A DNA stretch of 19,867 bases from Bacteroidota bacterium (GCA_023393375.1 JAEWLI010000142.1:1-19867); one strand, 5' to 3'. Positions 1 to 8,112 are shown, counted from the stretch's first letter. A program made the numbers and translations. The notes: generated from the sequence alone by a model not told the origin.

Positions 1-175
1 GGCTTTTACTGGTACCTAATACAATGGCTACATCATTTTGGGGAATATCTTCTATTGAGGAGTATATACGCCCTTTTGTTGAAGCCACTACCCAGATGTT
101 ACATAGAATGAAAAGTAGAACGATAACTGCCCCTAATATAAATAAAGTCTTAAAGATTACGCGAACTCCTCTCAT
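1..175 (-). CDS. SanA/YdcF-like DUF218 membrane protein, 5' part only
   Basis: This is the N-terminal 58 codons of a gene that continues past the left edge of the window. The translation begins MRGVRVIFKTLFILGAVIVL, has one hydrophobic membrane segment at about residues 7-30, and then reads ASTKGRIYSSIEDIPQNDVA followed by IVLGTSKS. The layout of one membrane anchor, a short linker with an R/K-x-I/L-Y turn, an 'IP..DVAIVLGTS' strand and a loop matches the start of the SanA (vancomycin high-temperature exclusion) branch of the DUF218 family, from memory of the family. SanA-type proteins act at the cell envelope; their chemistry is not settled. The ATG at 173-175 is preceded by GAGG four bases upstream and a further GGAGG about 13 bases upstream. 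It lies 88 nt downstream of parC on the same strand, so read-through from parC is possible. The function is inferred from the N-terminus alone. Confidence 0.72.
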   Translation of the reverse strand, partial: MRGVRVIFKTLFILGAVIVLLFILCNIWVVASTKGRIYSSIEDIPQNDVAIVLGTSKS

Positions 176-213
176 AAATCCTCAATTTCCTCCAAACTCA
201 ACAAAACACTGGA

Positions 214-254
214 ATTTATTTATCATCTATAGATGTTTCTAAAGTTAAATAAAT
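214..254. repeat. Nested inverted repeat between parC and the sanA-like gene
   Basis: A perfect 12-bp palindrome CATCTATAGATG (224-235) sits inside 9-bp arms ATTTATTTA (214-222) and TAAATAAAT (246-254). It could be an operator for the sanA-like gene or a weak hairpin after parC. There is no T-run after it on the minus strand, so it is not a standard intrinsic terminator. The arms are low-complexity AT sequence, so chance is possible. Confidence 0.3.
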
Positions 255-263
255 CCTTGCTAT

Positions 264-2978
264 TTACTCACTATTGTTCCCAAAAAGATTCAATTGCTCA
301 CTGTTTCCTGGTTTATCAGTTGAACCAAAATCAATAGTTGACCCTACTTTGAAAGTAGTTCCCGTTATATTTTTTTCATCTTTTTTTGATTCCTCAGTTT
401 GATCTTCAGATGTAGCATCGGTATCATTCTGGTCAGGTTCTTCTTCAAGGTCAGATAACTCATTTGATTCTGGTTCTTTCTCTACCATTCGCACATCGTT
501 AATTTTCAGGTAAGAAAGTTTATTGCCAATAGATTTCCATCCCTTCACATCAATTAAATCTTCCAGATCGTGAATGATGGTCTCTACATTGCCTTTTCTT
601 ACAAAATCGAGTTCAACCTGCGGATTTGGAAGGGTAGTAGCCAATAATAATATTGAACCTTTGGCTTCACTGATAAATGAAAATTTCTTATCCAGGCTGC
701 TGGTTTCTATTTTGAATCTTTTAACATAATATATCTTGCTAGCCCCATCCTGATATAAACATGAAATGATTTTTTCAGGATTGAATTTTTCAATGTGAAC
801 CAATAATTCCACATCGTACCTGTTTGTCAATTCATAACTGGTAACCTCATAACTTCCATCCTTGTAGATAGCTAAAATCGAATGGCCATTCTTAAAATTA
901 CCAAGATATTTACCACGTTTATCTGTGTTTAACCTACCGATAGATTCATCAAACCAGATATCCAGACCACCCAGCGTAGATACTCCTTCTGATTTTAATT
1001 GGATTTTTTTCACAGAATATTTGGTAAGGATATTTCCTTGAGCACTCCTGCCTTTGATGTCAATGGTAGAAAAATCAAAGTCAAAAGTTTTCTTTCTGGC
1101 TTTACTGGTCGAAGTAAGGGTAACATGAATGGTTTCTGCTTCCCCATTGGAATTAGCAGTTAAGTATAATATCCTTGACCCTTTTGTTCCTTTTGTAAGT
1201 TGATATTCTTTGTCGCGTGTGATTGCCAATACCTGAAACCTTTTCACAAATGATTTCGCTGTTTGGCCGTCAAGGTACACCACGTTATATACCATTCGAT
1301 CATCGTTTTTCTTAAAAACGGCTACATGCATAATGTCCTTTCCCACGAACACCTTTTCAGCAATTTTTGATACCATGCATACCCCGTCACGACGAATGAC
1401 AATAATATCGTCAATGTCTGAGCAATCGCATACAAACTCATCTTTTTTCAATCCATACCCAATAAAGCCCTCCTGCCGGTTTACATACAGTTTTGCATTA
1501 TTTGCTGCAACAACATTTGCCACAATGCTATCGAAAGCTCTTATTTCTGTTTTCCGTTCCCGACCTTTTCCATATTTTTCTTTGAGCCCTTTGAAATATT
1601 GAATCGCATAATCAATTAGGTTTTTAAGATGATGTTCAACTTCTTTGAGTTCATCCTGAAGTTTCTTTAATAACTCATCAGCCTTAAAAGCATCGAATTT
1701 AGAAATTCGTTTGATTTTGATTTCTGTTAATTTGACAATGTCATCATGAGTGATTTCCCTGTAAAACTGGGGTTTAAAGGGATCCAATCCTTTATCGATG
1801 GTGTCTATCACTGCTTCCCAGGTTTCACATTCTTCTATGTCCCTGTAGATCCGGTTTTCTATAAATATTTTTTCAAGAGAAGAAAACAGGATTTTCTCCA
1901 ACAGTTCATTTCTCCTGATTTCAAGTTCTTTTTTCAGGAGTGTTACCGTTTGGTTGGTATTGTATTTTAGGATGTCTGAAACTGTAAGAAAATGGGGTTT
2001 ATCCGCAATGATGACACACGCATTTGGGGAAATTGACATTTCACAATCAGTGAAAGCATAAAGCGCATCAATGGTAATGTCGGGGGATTGGTTGGGAGCC
2101 AGAGAAACCAATATTTCAACATCTTTGGCTGTGTTATCCACTACTTTTTTGATCTTGATCTTTCCTTTGTCATTAGCCTTGATAATGGATTCAATTAAAT
2201 TTGTAGTAGTGGTGGCAAAAGGGATATCTTTAATGATCAGGGTTTTTTTGTCATATTCCTCAATTTTAGCCCTTATTCTGACTTTCCCACCCCTTAAACC
2301 ATCATTATAATCCGACACATCAATCATGCCCCCTGTTTGGAAATCAGGATAAAGTACAGGTGTACGACCTTCCAAAATATCAATCGAACCATTAATCAGT
2401 TCCACAAAGTTGTGGGGTAAAATTTTTGTTGAAAGCCCAACGGCAATTCCTTCTACACCTTGAGCCAATAACAAAGGAAACTTAACCGGCAAAGTGACCG
2501 GCTCTTTTTTTCTCCCATCATAAGAAAGCTGCCATTCGGTAGTTTGGGGGTTATACACTACGTCGAGCGCGAATTTTGACAGACGTGCTTCAATATATCT
2601 GGCAGCTGCAGCACTATCTCCGGTCCTTACATCTCCCCAGTTACCCTGGGTTTCGATCAGCAGTTCCTTTTGGCCGATGTTGATTATTGCTTCTCCAATT
2701 GATGCGTCTCCATGTGGGTGATATTGCATGGTCTGACCTATGATATTGGCCACCTTATTGAACCTGCCATCATCCATTTCTTTCATGGCATGAAGAATCC
2801 TTCTTTGCACCGGCTTAAAGCCATCTTCGATGGCAGGGACGGCTCTTTCCAATATTACGTACGAAGCATAATCGAGGAACCAATTTTCGTACATGCCGGA
2901 AATATGTATTACATCATGCAATTCGTCGTTTACAGGAGAATCATCTTCTCCATTCTTCTTGTTCCCATTATCCTGCAT
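264..2978 (-). CDS. parC: DNA topoisomerase IV subunit A
   Basis: 904-aa type IIA topoisomerase breakage-reunion subunit, which cuts and rejoins duplex DNA together with ParE to decatenate chromosomes. The winged-helix/tower region is at about residues 30-500. The active-site pair is R127-Y128 in AARYIEARL, and HPHGD is at 87-91. The quinolone-region helix reads DASIGEAI, with Ala at the position of the E. coli ParC Ser80 and Glu kept at the Glu84 position. A beta-pinwheel C-terminal domain follows (about 510-830). Its best GyrA-box-like segment is IKGRSAQGN rather than QRRGGKG, which with the parE neighbour favours ParC over GyrA. The last 70 residues are acidic and low-complexity, ending in QLNLFGNNSE. 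The ATG start lies 27 nt after the parE stop, so the two are probably co-transcribed. ParC versus GyrA is called from context and domain details and is fairly secure. Confidence 0.93.
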   Translation of the reverse strand: MQDNGNKKNGEDDSPVNDELHDVIHISGMYENWFLDYASYVILERAVPAIEDGFKPVQRRILHAMKEMDDGRFNKVANIIGQTMQYHPHGDASIGEAIINIGQKELLIETQGNWGDVRTGDSAAAARYIEARLSKFALDVVYNPQTTEWQLSYDGRKKEPVTLPVKFPLLLAQGVEGIAVGLSTKILPHNFVELINGSIDILEGRTPVLYPDFQTGGMIDVSDYNDGLRGGKVRIRAKIEEYDKKTLIIKDIPFATTTTNLIESIIKANDKGKIKIKKVVDNTAKDVEILVSLAPNQSPDITIDALYAFTDCEMSISPNACVIIADKPHFLTVSDILKYNTNQTVTLLKKELEIRRNELLEKILFSSLEKIFIENRIYRDIEECETWEAVIDTIDKGLDPFKPQFYREITHDDIVKLTEIKIKRISKFDAFKADELLKKLQDELKEVEHHLKNLIDYAIQYFKGLKEKYGKGRERKTEIRAFDSIVANVVAANNAKLYVNRQEGFIGYGLKKDEFVCDCSDIDDIIVIRRDGVCMVSKIAEKVFVGKDIMHVAVFKKNDDRMVYNVVYLDGQTAKSFVKRFQVLAITRDKEYQLTKGTKGSRILYLTANSNGEAETIHVTLTSTSKARKKTFDFDFSTIDIKGRSAQGNILTKYSVKKIQLKSEGVSTLGGLDIWFDESIGRLNTDKRGKYLGNFKNGHSILAIYKDGSYEVTSYELTNRYDVELLVHIEKFNPEKIISCLYQDGASKIYYVKRFKIETSSLDKKFSFISEAKGSILLLATTLPNPQVELDFVRKGNVETIIHDLEDLIDVKGWKSIGNKLSYLKINDVRMVEKEPESNELSDLEEEPDQNDTDATSEDQTEESKKDEKNITGTTFKVGSTIDFGSTDKPGNSEQLNLFGNNSE

Positions 2979-3005
2979 AACTATTTTTTTCTAATATCCG
3001 ATATG

Positions 3006-4880
3006 TCAATCCTGAATAACCGGTTCTTCCCTGGTCAGGTCTTTTTCGATTTTCAGATTATCAATAATAAAGTTTTGTCGTTCGGGGGTATTTTTACCCA
3101 TATAAAAGGTTAACAATGATTTGATGCTGGTATCTTTGTTTAAAATAACCGGTTCCAGGCGAATGTCTTCACCTATAAAACCTCCAAATTCATCCGGTGA
3201 TATTTCACCCAGACCTTTAAAGCGGGTAATTTCGGGTTTGCCCCCTAATTTAGAAATGGCTTCCTGTTTTTCTTCTTCGGAATAACAGTATATGGTTTCT
3301 TTTTTATTTCTTACCCGGAATAATGGCGTTTCAAGGATATATAAATGGTTGTTTCTCACCAGATCGGGGAAAAATTGAAGAAAAAAGGTAAGCATGAGCA
3401 ATCGGATGTGCATTCCGTCCACGTCAGCATCAGTTGCGATTACTATTTTTCTGTACCGGAGACCATCAATGCCATCTTCAATGTTCAGGGCATGTTGTAA
3501 CAGGTTAAATTCCTCATTTTCATAAACGATCTTTTTAGTAAGGCCAAAACAGTTTAACGGCTTACCCCGAAGGCTGAAGACGGCCTGTGTTTGCACATTG
3601 CGTGATTTGGTAATAGATCCACTTGCTGAATCCCCCTCTGTGATGAAAAGCATGGTATCGTCTAATCCGTCCCGGCCTTTTTCATCATAATGTAGCCTGC
3701 AATCCCGAAGTTTTTTATTATGAAGATTGGCCTTTTTTGCCCGTTCGTTGGCAAGTTTTTTTATTCCGGAAATTTCTTTTCGTTCCCTTTCCGACTGTAT
3801 AATCCTTTTTTCAAGTGCAGCAGCGGTGTCAGGGTGTTTATGCAAATAATTATCCAGCTCCTTTTTAATAAAATCATGTACAAACACCCTTGTACTAGGT
3901 CCATCAGGAGCTATGTTTTGAGAACCCAGTTTTGTTTTTGTCTGGGATTCGAAAACCGGTTCCTGTATCCGAATGGAAATGGCACCTACCACACTGGCCC
4001 TGATATCGGTAGCATCATAATCCTTCTTATAGTATTCTCTGATGGTTTTTACCAGAGCTTCTCTGAACGCAGCCAAATGGGTGCCACCATGGGTGGTATA
4101 TTGTCCATTTACAAAAGAATAGTACTCCTCGCCATATTGCATGCCATGGGTCAGGGCGATTTCTATATCCTCACCTTTTAAATGTATAATAGGATATCGG
4201 ATACTCTCTTCATCTGTTTTTCTTTTTAATAAATCGAGCAACCCATTTTCAGAATGGAATTTCTTGCCATTCAGGTTAATGGTTAATCCTGCATTTAGAA
4301 AGGCATAGTTCCAAATCTGATTCTCAACGTATTCAGGAATGTAGTGATAGTTTTTAAAAATGGTATTATCAGGTTCAAATGTAATTAGGGTGCCGTTTCT
4401 ATCGTTGCAAGTGGTTTCTTTTGCATCATTGATCAGGTTGCCTTCCCTGAATTCAGCAAGTTTTGATTTACGCTCCCTGAAAGATTGAACTTTAAAATAA
4501 GAGGAAAGCGCATTCACCGCTTTTGTACCTACACCATTAAGTCCGACAGACTTCTGAAAGGCTTTTGAATCATATTTCCCACCGGTATTGATTTTGGAAA
4601 CACATTCTACTACTTTTCCTAATGGTATCCCTCTTCCATAGTCCCTAACTTCTACACGATGATCTGATAATTTTATTTCAATGGTTTTACCAGCACCCAT
4701 TAAGTGTTCATCAATGCTATTGTCAATCACCTCCTTCAAGAGTACGTATATCCCATCGTCATAGGCCGAACCATCTCCAAGCTTACCAATGTACATACCA
4801 GGCCTCAAGCGGATATGTTCCTTCCAATCAAGTGATCTGATGCTCTCTTCGGTATACATTATCTCATTACTCATAGGCAT
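3006..4880 (-). CDS. parE: DNA topoisomerase IV subunit B
   Basis: 624-aa ATPase/TOPRIM subunit of topoisomerase IV. The GHKL ATPase is at about 20-230, with E50 in LLKEVIDNSIDE as the predicted general base, N54 for Mg, DYGRGIP (80-86), TGGKY (99-103) and the lid GLNGVGTKAVNALS (113-126). The transducer has the QTKTKLGS lysine loop (313-320). The TOPRIM domain has TEGDSASGS (E415) and the TDADVDG triad (D484, D486, D488), followed by RFKGLGE (553-559). The protein lacks the large TOPRIM insertion of many Gram-negative GyrB proteins, as expected for ParE. Two ATGs compete: 4880 (used here) and 4874 (MSNEIMYTEE); neither has a clear ribosome site. A weak promoter-like match, TTTA-N20-TAAATTTA on the minus strand, has its -7 part at 4903-4910. 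It is the first gene of a parE-parC unit. Confidence 0.93.
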   Translation of the reverse strand: MPMSNEIMYTEESIRSLDWKEHIRLRPGMYIGKLGDGSAYDDGIYVLLKEVIDNSIDEHLMGAGKTIEIKLSDHRVEVRDYGRGIPLGKVVECVSKINTGGKYDSKAFQKSVGLNGVGTKAVNALSSYFKVQSFRERKSKLAEFREGNLINDAKETTCNDRNGTLITFEPDNTIFKNYHYIPEYVENQIWNYAFLNAGLTINLNGKKFHSENGLLDLLKRKTDEESIRYPIIHLKGEDIEIALTHGMQYGEEYYSFVNGQYTTHGGTHLAAFREALVKTIREYYKKDYDATDIRASVVGAISIRIQEPVFESQTKTKLGSQNIAPDGPSTRVFVHDFIKKELDNYLHKHPDTAAALEKRIIQSERERKEISGIKKLANERAKKANLHNKKLRDCRLHYDEKGRDGLDDTMLFITEGDSASGSITKSRNVQTQAVFSLRGKPLNCFGLTKKIVYENEEFNLLQHALNIEDGIDGLRYRKIVIATDADVDGMHIRLLMLTFFLQFFPDLVRNNHLYILETPLFRVRNKKETIYCYSEEEKQEAISKLGGKPEITRFKGLGEISPDEFGGFIGEDIRLEPVILNKDTSIKSLLTFYMGKNTPERQNFIIDNLKIEKDLTREEPVIQD

Positions 4881-4998
4881 TCCAGAATAAATATCCTGGC
4901 CGTAAATTTATTAAATCAATAGATGAAAGTTAAAGGAATTGGAAGCAATTCTTTAGAAAGACGGTTAATACATCACCGCATCCTATAAAATATTTCTT

Positions 4999-5028
4999 TA
5001 TGACAAATGAAATGTCATATGTTTTTTA
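4999..5028. terminator. Hairpin with T-run on the plus strand, upstream of parE
   Basis: TATGACA (4999-5005) and TGTCATA (5013-5019) form a perfect 7-bp stem with a 7-nt loop. On the plus strand it is followed by TGTTTTTTAG, which looks like an intrinsic terminator. No plus-strand gene precedes it. On the minus strand, where the TolC-like gene ends at 5048, there is no T-run straight after the stem. It may end antisense transcripts, serve as a weak bidirectional stop, or be an operator in front of parE. Confidence 0.35.
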
Positions 5029-5047
5029 GTGATTCAGGGATGATTGG

Positions 5048-5773
5048 CTAATCACCAATTACAGTATCCAGATCAACTCCAATGAGTCTTTCTAACCTGA
5101 CCACGGCTATTTGCAGGTTTCTTTGGGCATTTGCCCGTTTTAGTTGTTCGCTTTTATAGTTATTAAAAGCATTGTTATAATCATTAAGAGAAGCTTCACC
5201 GTTTTTAAATCGATCTTCAATTAATGCGAATGTGTTAAATGCGTTTTCAGTGACTTCTGTCTGAATTTGAAGTGCCATTTGATTAAATTTATAATCCTGG
5301 TAATTTTCAGAGACCTCAGCTCTTACATCCAGCTTTCTTTTATTTATTGCCAACTCCTCATTTGCTACTATCAGTTCGGCAGATTTGACTTTGCTGTATG
5401 AGAATATACTTAAAGGTATTTCAATGCCAATATGATATTTAGGGAATAGCCTTTCTCCTGTGATATTATTATTAGCAGGCTCTTTTAACATAAATTCATT
5501 TATGTTACCGGTCAGTTTAAATCCACTTGCCCAATTACCCTTAGATAATCTTACTTGTTCACGGGCAATATCCACCTGATTTGTGGCTATTTTATTATCT
5601 GGATGATTTTTCCAGGCCAGCTGTACAAGCCTTTCAAGTTCATTGATATTTTGAGCATTTTCAGGCAAAATTACCCTGTTATAATCTATATTTTGCGAAT
5701 TGGCCAAGGAAGGGCAAATCCATGTTATTATTAAAAAAATTAATAACACTCTAAACTTACCAAAATGATTCAT
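5048..5773 (-). CDS. Half-length TolC-family outer-membrane protein
   Basis: 241-aa protein with a signal peptide (hydrophobic 8-20, probable cleavage near SLANSQ). The rest is helical and coiled-coil-like with the spacing of one TolC/OEP repeat: a start helix (LERLVQLAWKNHPDNKIATN) with 'A...HP', a strand segment (WASGFKLTGNINEF), a second strand segment (YHIGIEIPLSIFS), then long helices and the closing NDYNNAFNNYKSEQLKRANA and VRLERLIGVDLD motifs. Ordinary TolC proteins have about 430-480 residues with two such repeats, so this has one. Its stop is clean and no second half is visible downstream in the 167-nt gap, so it is probably naturally short rather than truncated. It lies 59 nt downstream of the co-polymerase gene and is probably in one operon with it. 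It could be the outer-membrane or periplasmic part of a polysaccharide exporter. Family membership is fairly sure; the role is inferred. Confidence 0.75.
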   Translation of the reverse strand: MNHFGKFRVLLIFLIITWICPSLANSQNIDYNRVILPENAQNINELERLVQLAWKNHPDNKIATNQVDIAREQVRLSKGNWASGFKLTGNINEFMLKEPANNNITGERLFPKYHIGIEIPLSIFSYSKVKSAELIVANEELAINKRKLDVRAEVSENYQDYKFNQMALQIQTEVTENAFNTFALIEDRFKNGEASLNDYNNAFNNYKSEQLKRANAQRNLQIAVVRLERLIGVDLDTVIGD

Positions 5774-5780
5774 AAAAATT

Positions 5781-5801
5781 GTACTTTATATATGAAAGTA
5801 C
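5781..5801 (-). promoter_or_regulatory. Hairpin in the leader of the TolC-like gene
   Basis: GTACTTT (5781-5787) and AAAGTAC (5795-5801) form a perfect 7-bp inverted repeat with a 7-nt loop, ending 7 nt before the ATG at 5773. On the minus strand the stem is followed by AATTTTT and then ATG. It could hide the translation start, act as a weak attenuator between the two genes, or mark a processing site. Confidence 0.35.
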
Positions 5802-5832
5802 TAAGATATTAAAATTTATGTAATTTAAAAAC

Positions 5833-8055
5833 CTAAACATCCAGATCTGATAACCGGACTTTATTAAGAACAGCATTTGCAAGCTTTCCATTAATCTTTT
5901 TCTTAAGATTAATTATGGAATCCCTATCTTTTTGCTTGATCGAAGTTTTTGCTGAAAAGATCGGAACTACTTTATCCACATATGAAGCCAACTCCAAAGT
6001 ATCACTGTATTCATTCAATGCCGGACCTTCCATAAATATATAGTCATACTGTAATGAAAGCTCACTTAACAAAGAATCAAAATGTTTGCCTGCGAATATT
6101 TCAGAAGGCGAGTTACTCACTCTCTTACTGCCAATAATGTCAATATTGTCGTACACTGGAATGGCAGGTGAAGAGGCTTCTTCGAAAAACTCCGGATTAT
6201 AAGCTTGTAACAACTCTTGGTCTTTACGGTTTTCCACTGGTGATTTCCCAAAATCAGGATCAGTAATAAGCTTTCGTTTAAGTTCTACAAGGCTGGTTTC
6301 AACAGCTTCAGGGGTGAGCAATTCTGTAAGCGTATTGTTTTTAAAATTAGTATCCACAATTAGCACCCTTTTATCGAGCAAGCTTAATGAATATGCCAGA
6401 CACAATATTAAAAAGCTTTTCCCTTCGCCTTTTTTAGGACTCGTAAACAGGAAAATTTTATCCTCTTTGTATGACAACAACTCATTTCTTACTTTTCTAA
6501 GTTGTTGTTTAAATCGTTCGTATTCTTCATTGTCCTGATCTTTGGAAAACAATCTTCCCAGATCGATTTTTTCGGAAGAAATCTCATTGATCAATCCTGC
6601 CAATTTTACCCGAACTTTATTCCTGAACCTTTTTTGATTCTTAATGGTAGAATCGGCCATAGTGCCAATAAAGATCAACATGACTACCAGCATAAGTGAT
6701 CCTGCACCTGCAAAGGAGTAAGTCCTGATAGCGTGTTCGTGATGAGGTGCTTCAGGTACTCCTGGTGTAACCAATTCCAGATGGGCCGAATAGCCCTGAT
6801 CTTTGGTGGTTTTGTTGTATACGTCCAAGACGGCCAGATATTCATTCATTGATTTTTCAACGTCCTGTTCCGCCTCTCTAATTGATGACCGTGTAGAGGA
6901 TAAACCTGAAATACTTCGGTTGAGATTTTTTATGTTAGCATCAATAGAAGTTAGATTTGATCTTGAAATTCTTAATTTTAATTCCAAGTCCTCTTTTTTA
7001 TTGGTCAATTCTGCTACTGATAGCCCGCTCCCGTCAGATGATGATGCTGCTTTACTCATTTCACTGCGAAGCTCTCCTCGCAATTGTTCCAGGGTTTTCA
7101 GCAGCTCCTGATTTGTAGACCCTGAATTGACATAAAGTTGATTTATTTCATTTATTTTATTCTGAAGCTGAATGATCCGTGCGTTTGATGAACGTGAGTT
7201 AGTTGCAGTCTGAGATTCTTGTATTTTTGCATTAGTAGACTCGATCTGCATTTGCAAAGACCTGATTTCATCCAGTAGGTTGTCTTTCTTAATTGTAAAA
7301 TCTTTTAATTGACTGATATTATAATCCAGATTGAAGTTTTCTTCGTCAGTATTTTTTAATTGATTTAGATATCTGTTTTTTTCGTCCAGTAAACGCTTTT
7401 TTTCTGCCAGTTGATGTCCCAACTCTTTGGGTACTTTTTGCGACAGCTGTAAATTTTCATAGTATCTTATAAACTCTCTTGCGAAGCTGTTGACCATAAA
7501 AGCGGATAGTTCAGGATTTTCAGAACCTGCTTTTACTTTTATACCATCTTCATTGAATTTGTTAATCTCGAGATATCTACTCAGTTCTTCAGGCTGATAT
7601 TTATATGATTGGAGAATATCCGCAATTAGTTTATTATATTCATTTTCATCTGGATTTAGTTTCTCAAATTTTTCCAATTTTCTTTTCAAAAGCTTTTTTA
7701 TTTCAGCAACATGATCTTTCTCATTATCATAATATAAATTAGGATATTCCTTAATCATTTCATTTATCTGGTAACGGCTTATCTTCCTGTAAGCGTCTTT
7801 TTCATTTGCCAAGTCATTAAGCAAGAGTTTATAAGAAAGTAAATGTACTGTTAATTCGGAATTCATCAGATCCATGATATCCATAATCTGAGTTTGAGAT
7901 CCTGATTGTTCTTTGAGATTAGTTGCCAATGTTGCCGAAGAAGAATAAGTATCAGTAGTAAAATTGTAATACGCATATATCGCTCCCACGGTAATGGCAG
8001 GTACTAAAAGTAACCACAATTTATTTTTCCACAAACTTCTTAGAAAATTCATCAT
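5833..8055 (-). CDS. Wzz/GumC-type polysaccharide co-polymerase fused to a BY-kinase-like ATPase
   Basis: 740 aa from the ATG at 8055. A GTG two codons earlier would add two residues, but ATG-ATG is the more natural start. The layout is that of a polysaccharide co-polymerase with a cytoplasmic ATPase: membrane segment 1 at about 12-30, a large periplasmic part with coiled coil (about 205-415), a proline-rich PGVPEAP just before membrane segment 2 (about 446-465), then a P-loop domain. Walker A is SPKKGEGKS (539-547), Walker A' is VLIVDTNF (D568), and the Walker B region reads YIFMEGPA with Glu (E676) where BY-kinases usually have Asp. The C-terminus (LANAVLNKVRLSDLDV) has no tyrosine cluster. 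The family sets chain length and export of capsule, O-antigen or exopolysaccharide at the inner membrane. Kinase activity is doubtful here. No glycosyltransferases, Wzx or Wzy are in the window, so the polymer is unknown. Confidence 0.88.
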   Translation of the reverse strand: MMNFLRSLWKNKLWLLLVPAITVGAIYAYYNFTTDTYSSSATLATNLKEQSGSQTQIMDIMDLMNSELTVHLLSYKLLLNDLANEKDAYRKISRYQINEMIKEYPNLYYDNEKDHVAEIKKLLKRKLEKFEKLNPDENEYNKLIADILQSYKYQPEELSRYLEINKFNEDGIKVKAGSENPELSAFMVNSFAREFIRYYENLQLSQKVPKELGHQLAEKKRLLDEKNRYLNQLKNTDEENFNLDYNISQLKDFTIKKDNLLDEIRSLQMQIESTNAKIQESQTATNSRSSNARIIQLQNKINEINQLYVNSGSTNQELLKTLEQLRGELRSEMSKAASSSDGSGLSVAELTNKKEDLELKLRISRSNLTSIDANIKNLNRSISGLSSTRSSIREAEQDVEKSMNEYLAVLDVYNKTTKDQGYSAHLELVTPGVPEAPHHEHAIRTYSFAGAGSLMLVVMLIFIGTMADSTIKNQKRFRNKVRVKLAGLINEISSEKIDLGRLFSKDQDNEEYERFKQQLRKVRNELLSYKEDKIFLFTSPKKGEGKSFLILCLAYSLSLLDKRVLIVDTNFKNNTLTELLTPEAVETSLVELKRKLITDPDFGKSPVENRKDQELLQAYNPEFFEEASSPAIPVYDNIDIIGSKRVSNSPSEIFAGKHFDSLLSELSLQYDYIFMEGPALNEYSDTLELASYVDKVVPIFSAKTSIKQKDRDSIINLKKKINGKLANAVLNKVRLSDLDV

Positions 8056-8089
8056 AACCACGCAGTTTAAATACTCAAAAAATCTTACA

Positions 8090-8097
8090 CAAATTTA
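8090..8097 (-). promoter_or_regulatory. Candidate -7 element for the co-polymerase gene
   Basis: On the minus strand the bases read TAAATTTG, an exact match to the Bacteroidota -7 pattern TAnnTTTG, with the last G 35 nt before the ATG at 8055. No TTTG -33 element is seen at 19-21 nt; that position falls in the palindrome at 8113-8128. Confidence 0.42.
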
Positions 8098-8112
8098 TAC
8101 AAAAAAATCTAC

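Noticed and set aside
24..242. 72-codon plus-strand open frame at the left edge
   Set aside because: It lies opposite the sanA-like gene start and has no recognisable protein features. The minus-strand reading has a clear membrane segment and family motif.
3720..4181. 153-codon plus-strand open frame
   Set aside because: It is entirely antisense to parE, whose ATPase and TOPRIM motifs prove the minus-strand reading. The Phe/Cys-rich translation is typical of a shadow frame.
5048..5773. Possible truncated or frameshifted full-length TolC gene
   Set aside because: The frame starts with a signal peptide, ends with the expected closing motif of one repeat, and no second repeat is found in the flanking sequence. 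It is better read as a naturally short family member.
5972..5980. TTATCCACA, a perfect DnaA-box consensus
   Set aside because: It is a single copy within the codons for Tyr-Val-Asp-Lys of the co-polymerase gene, with no second box or AT-rich unwinding element beside it. A chance match is the simplest reading.
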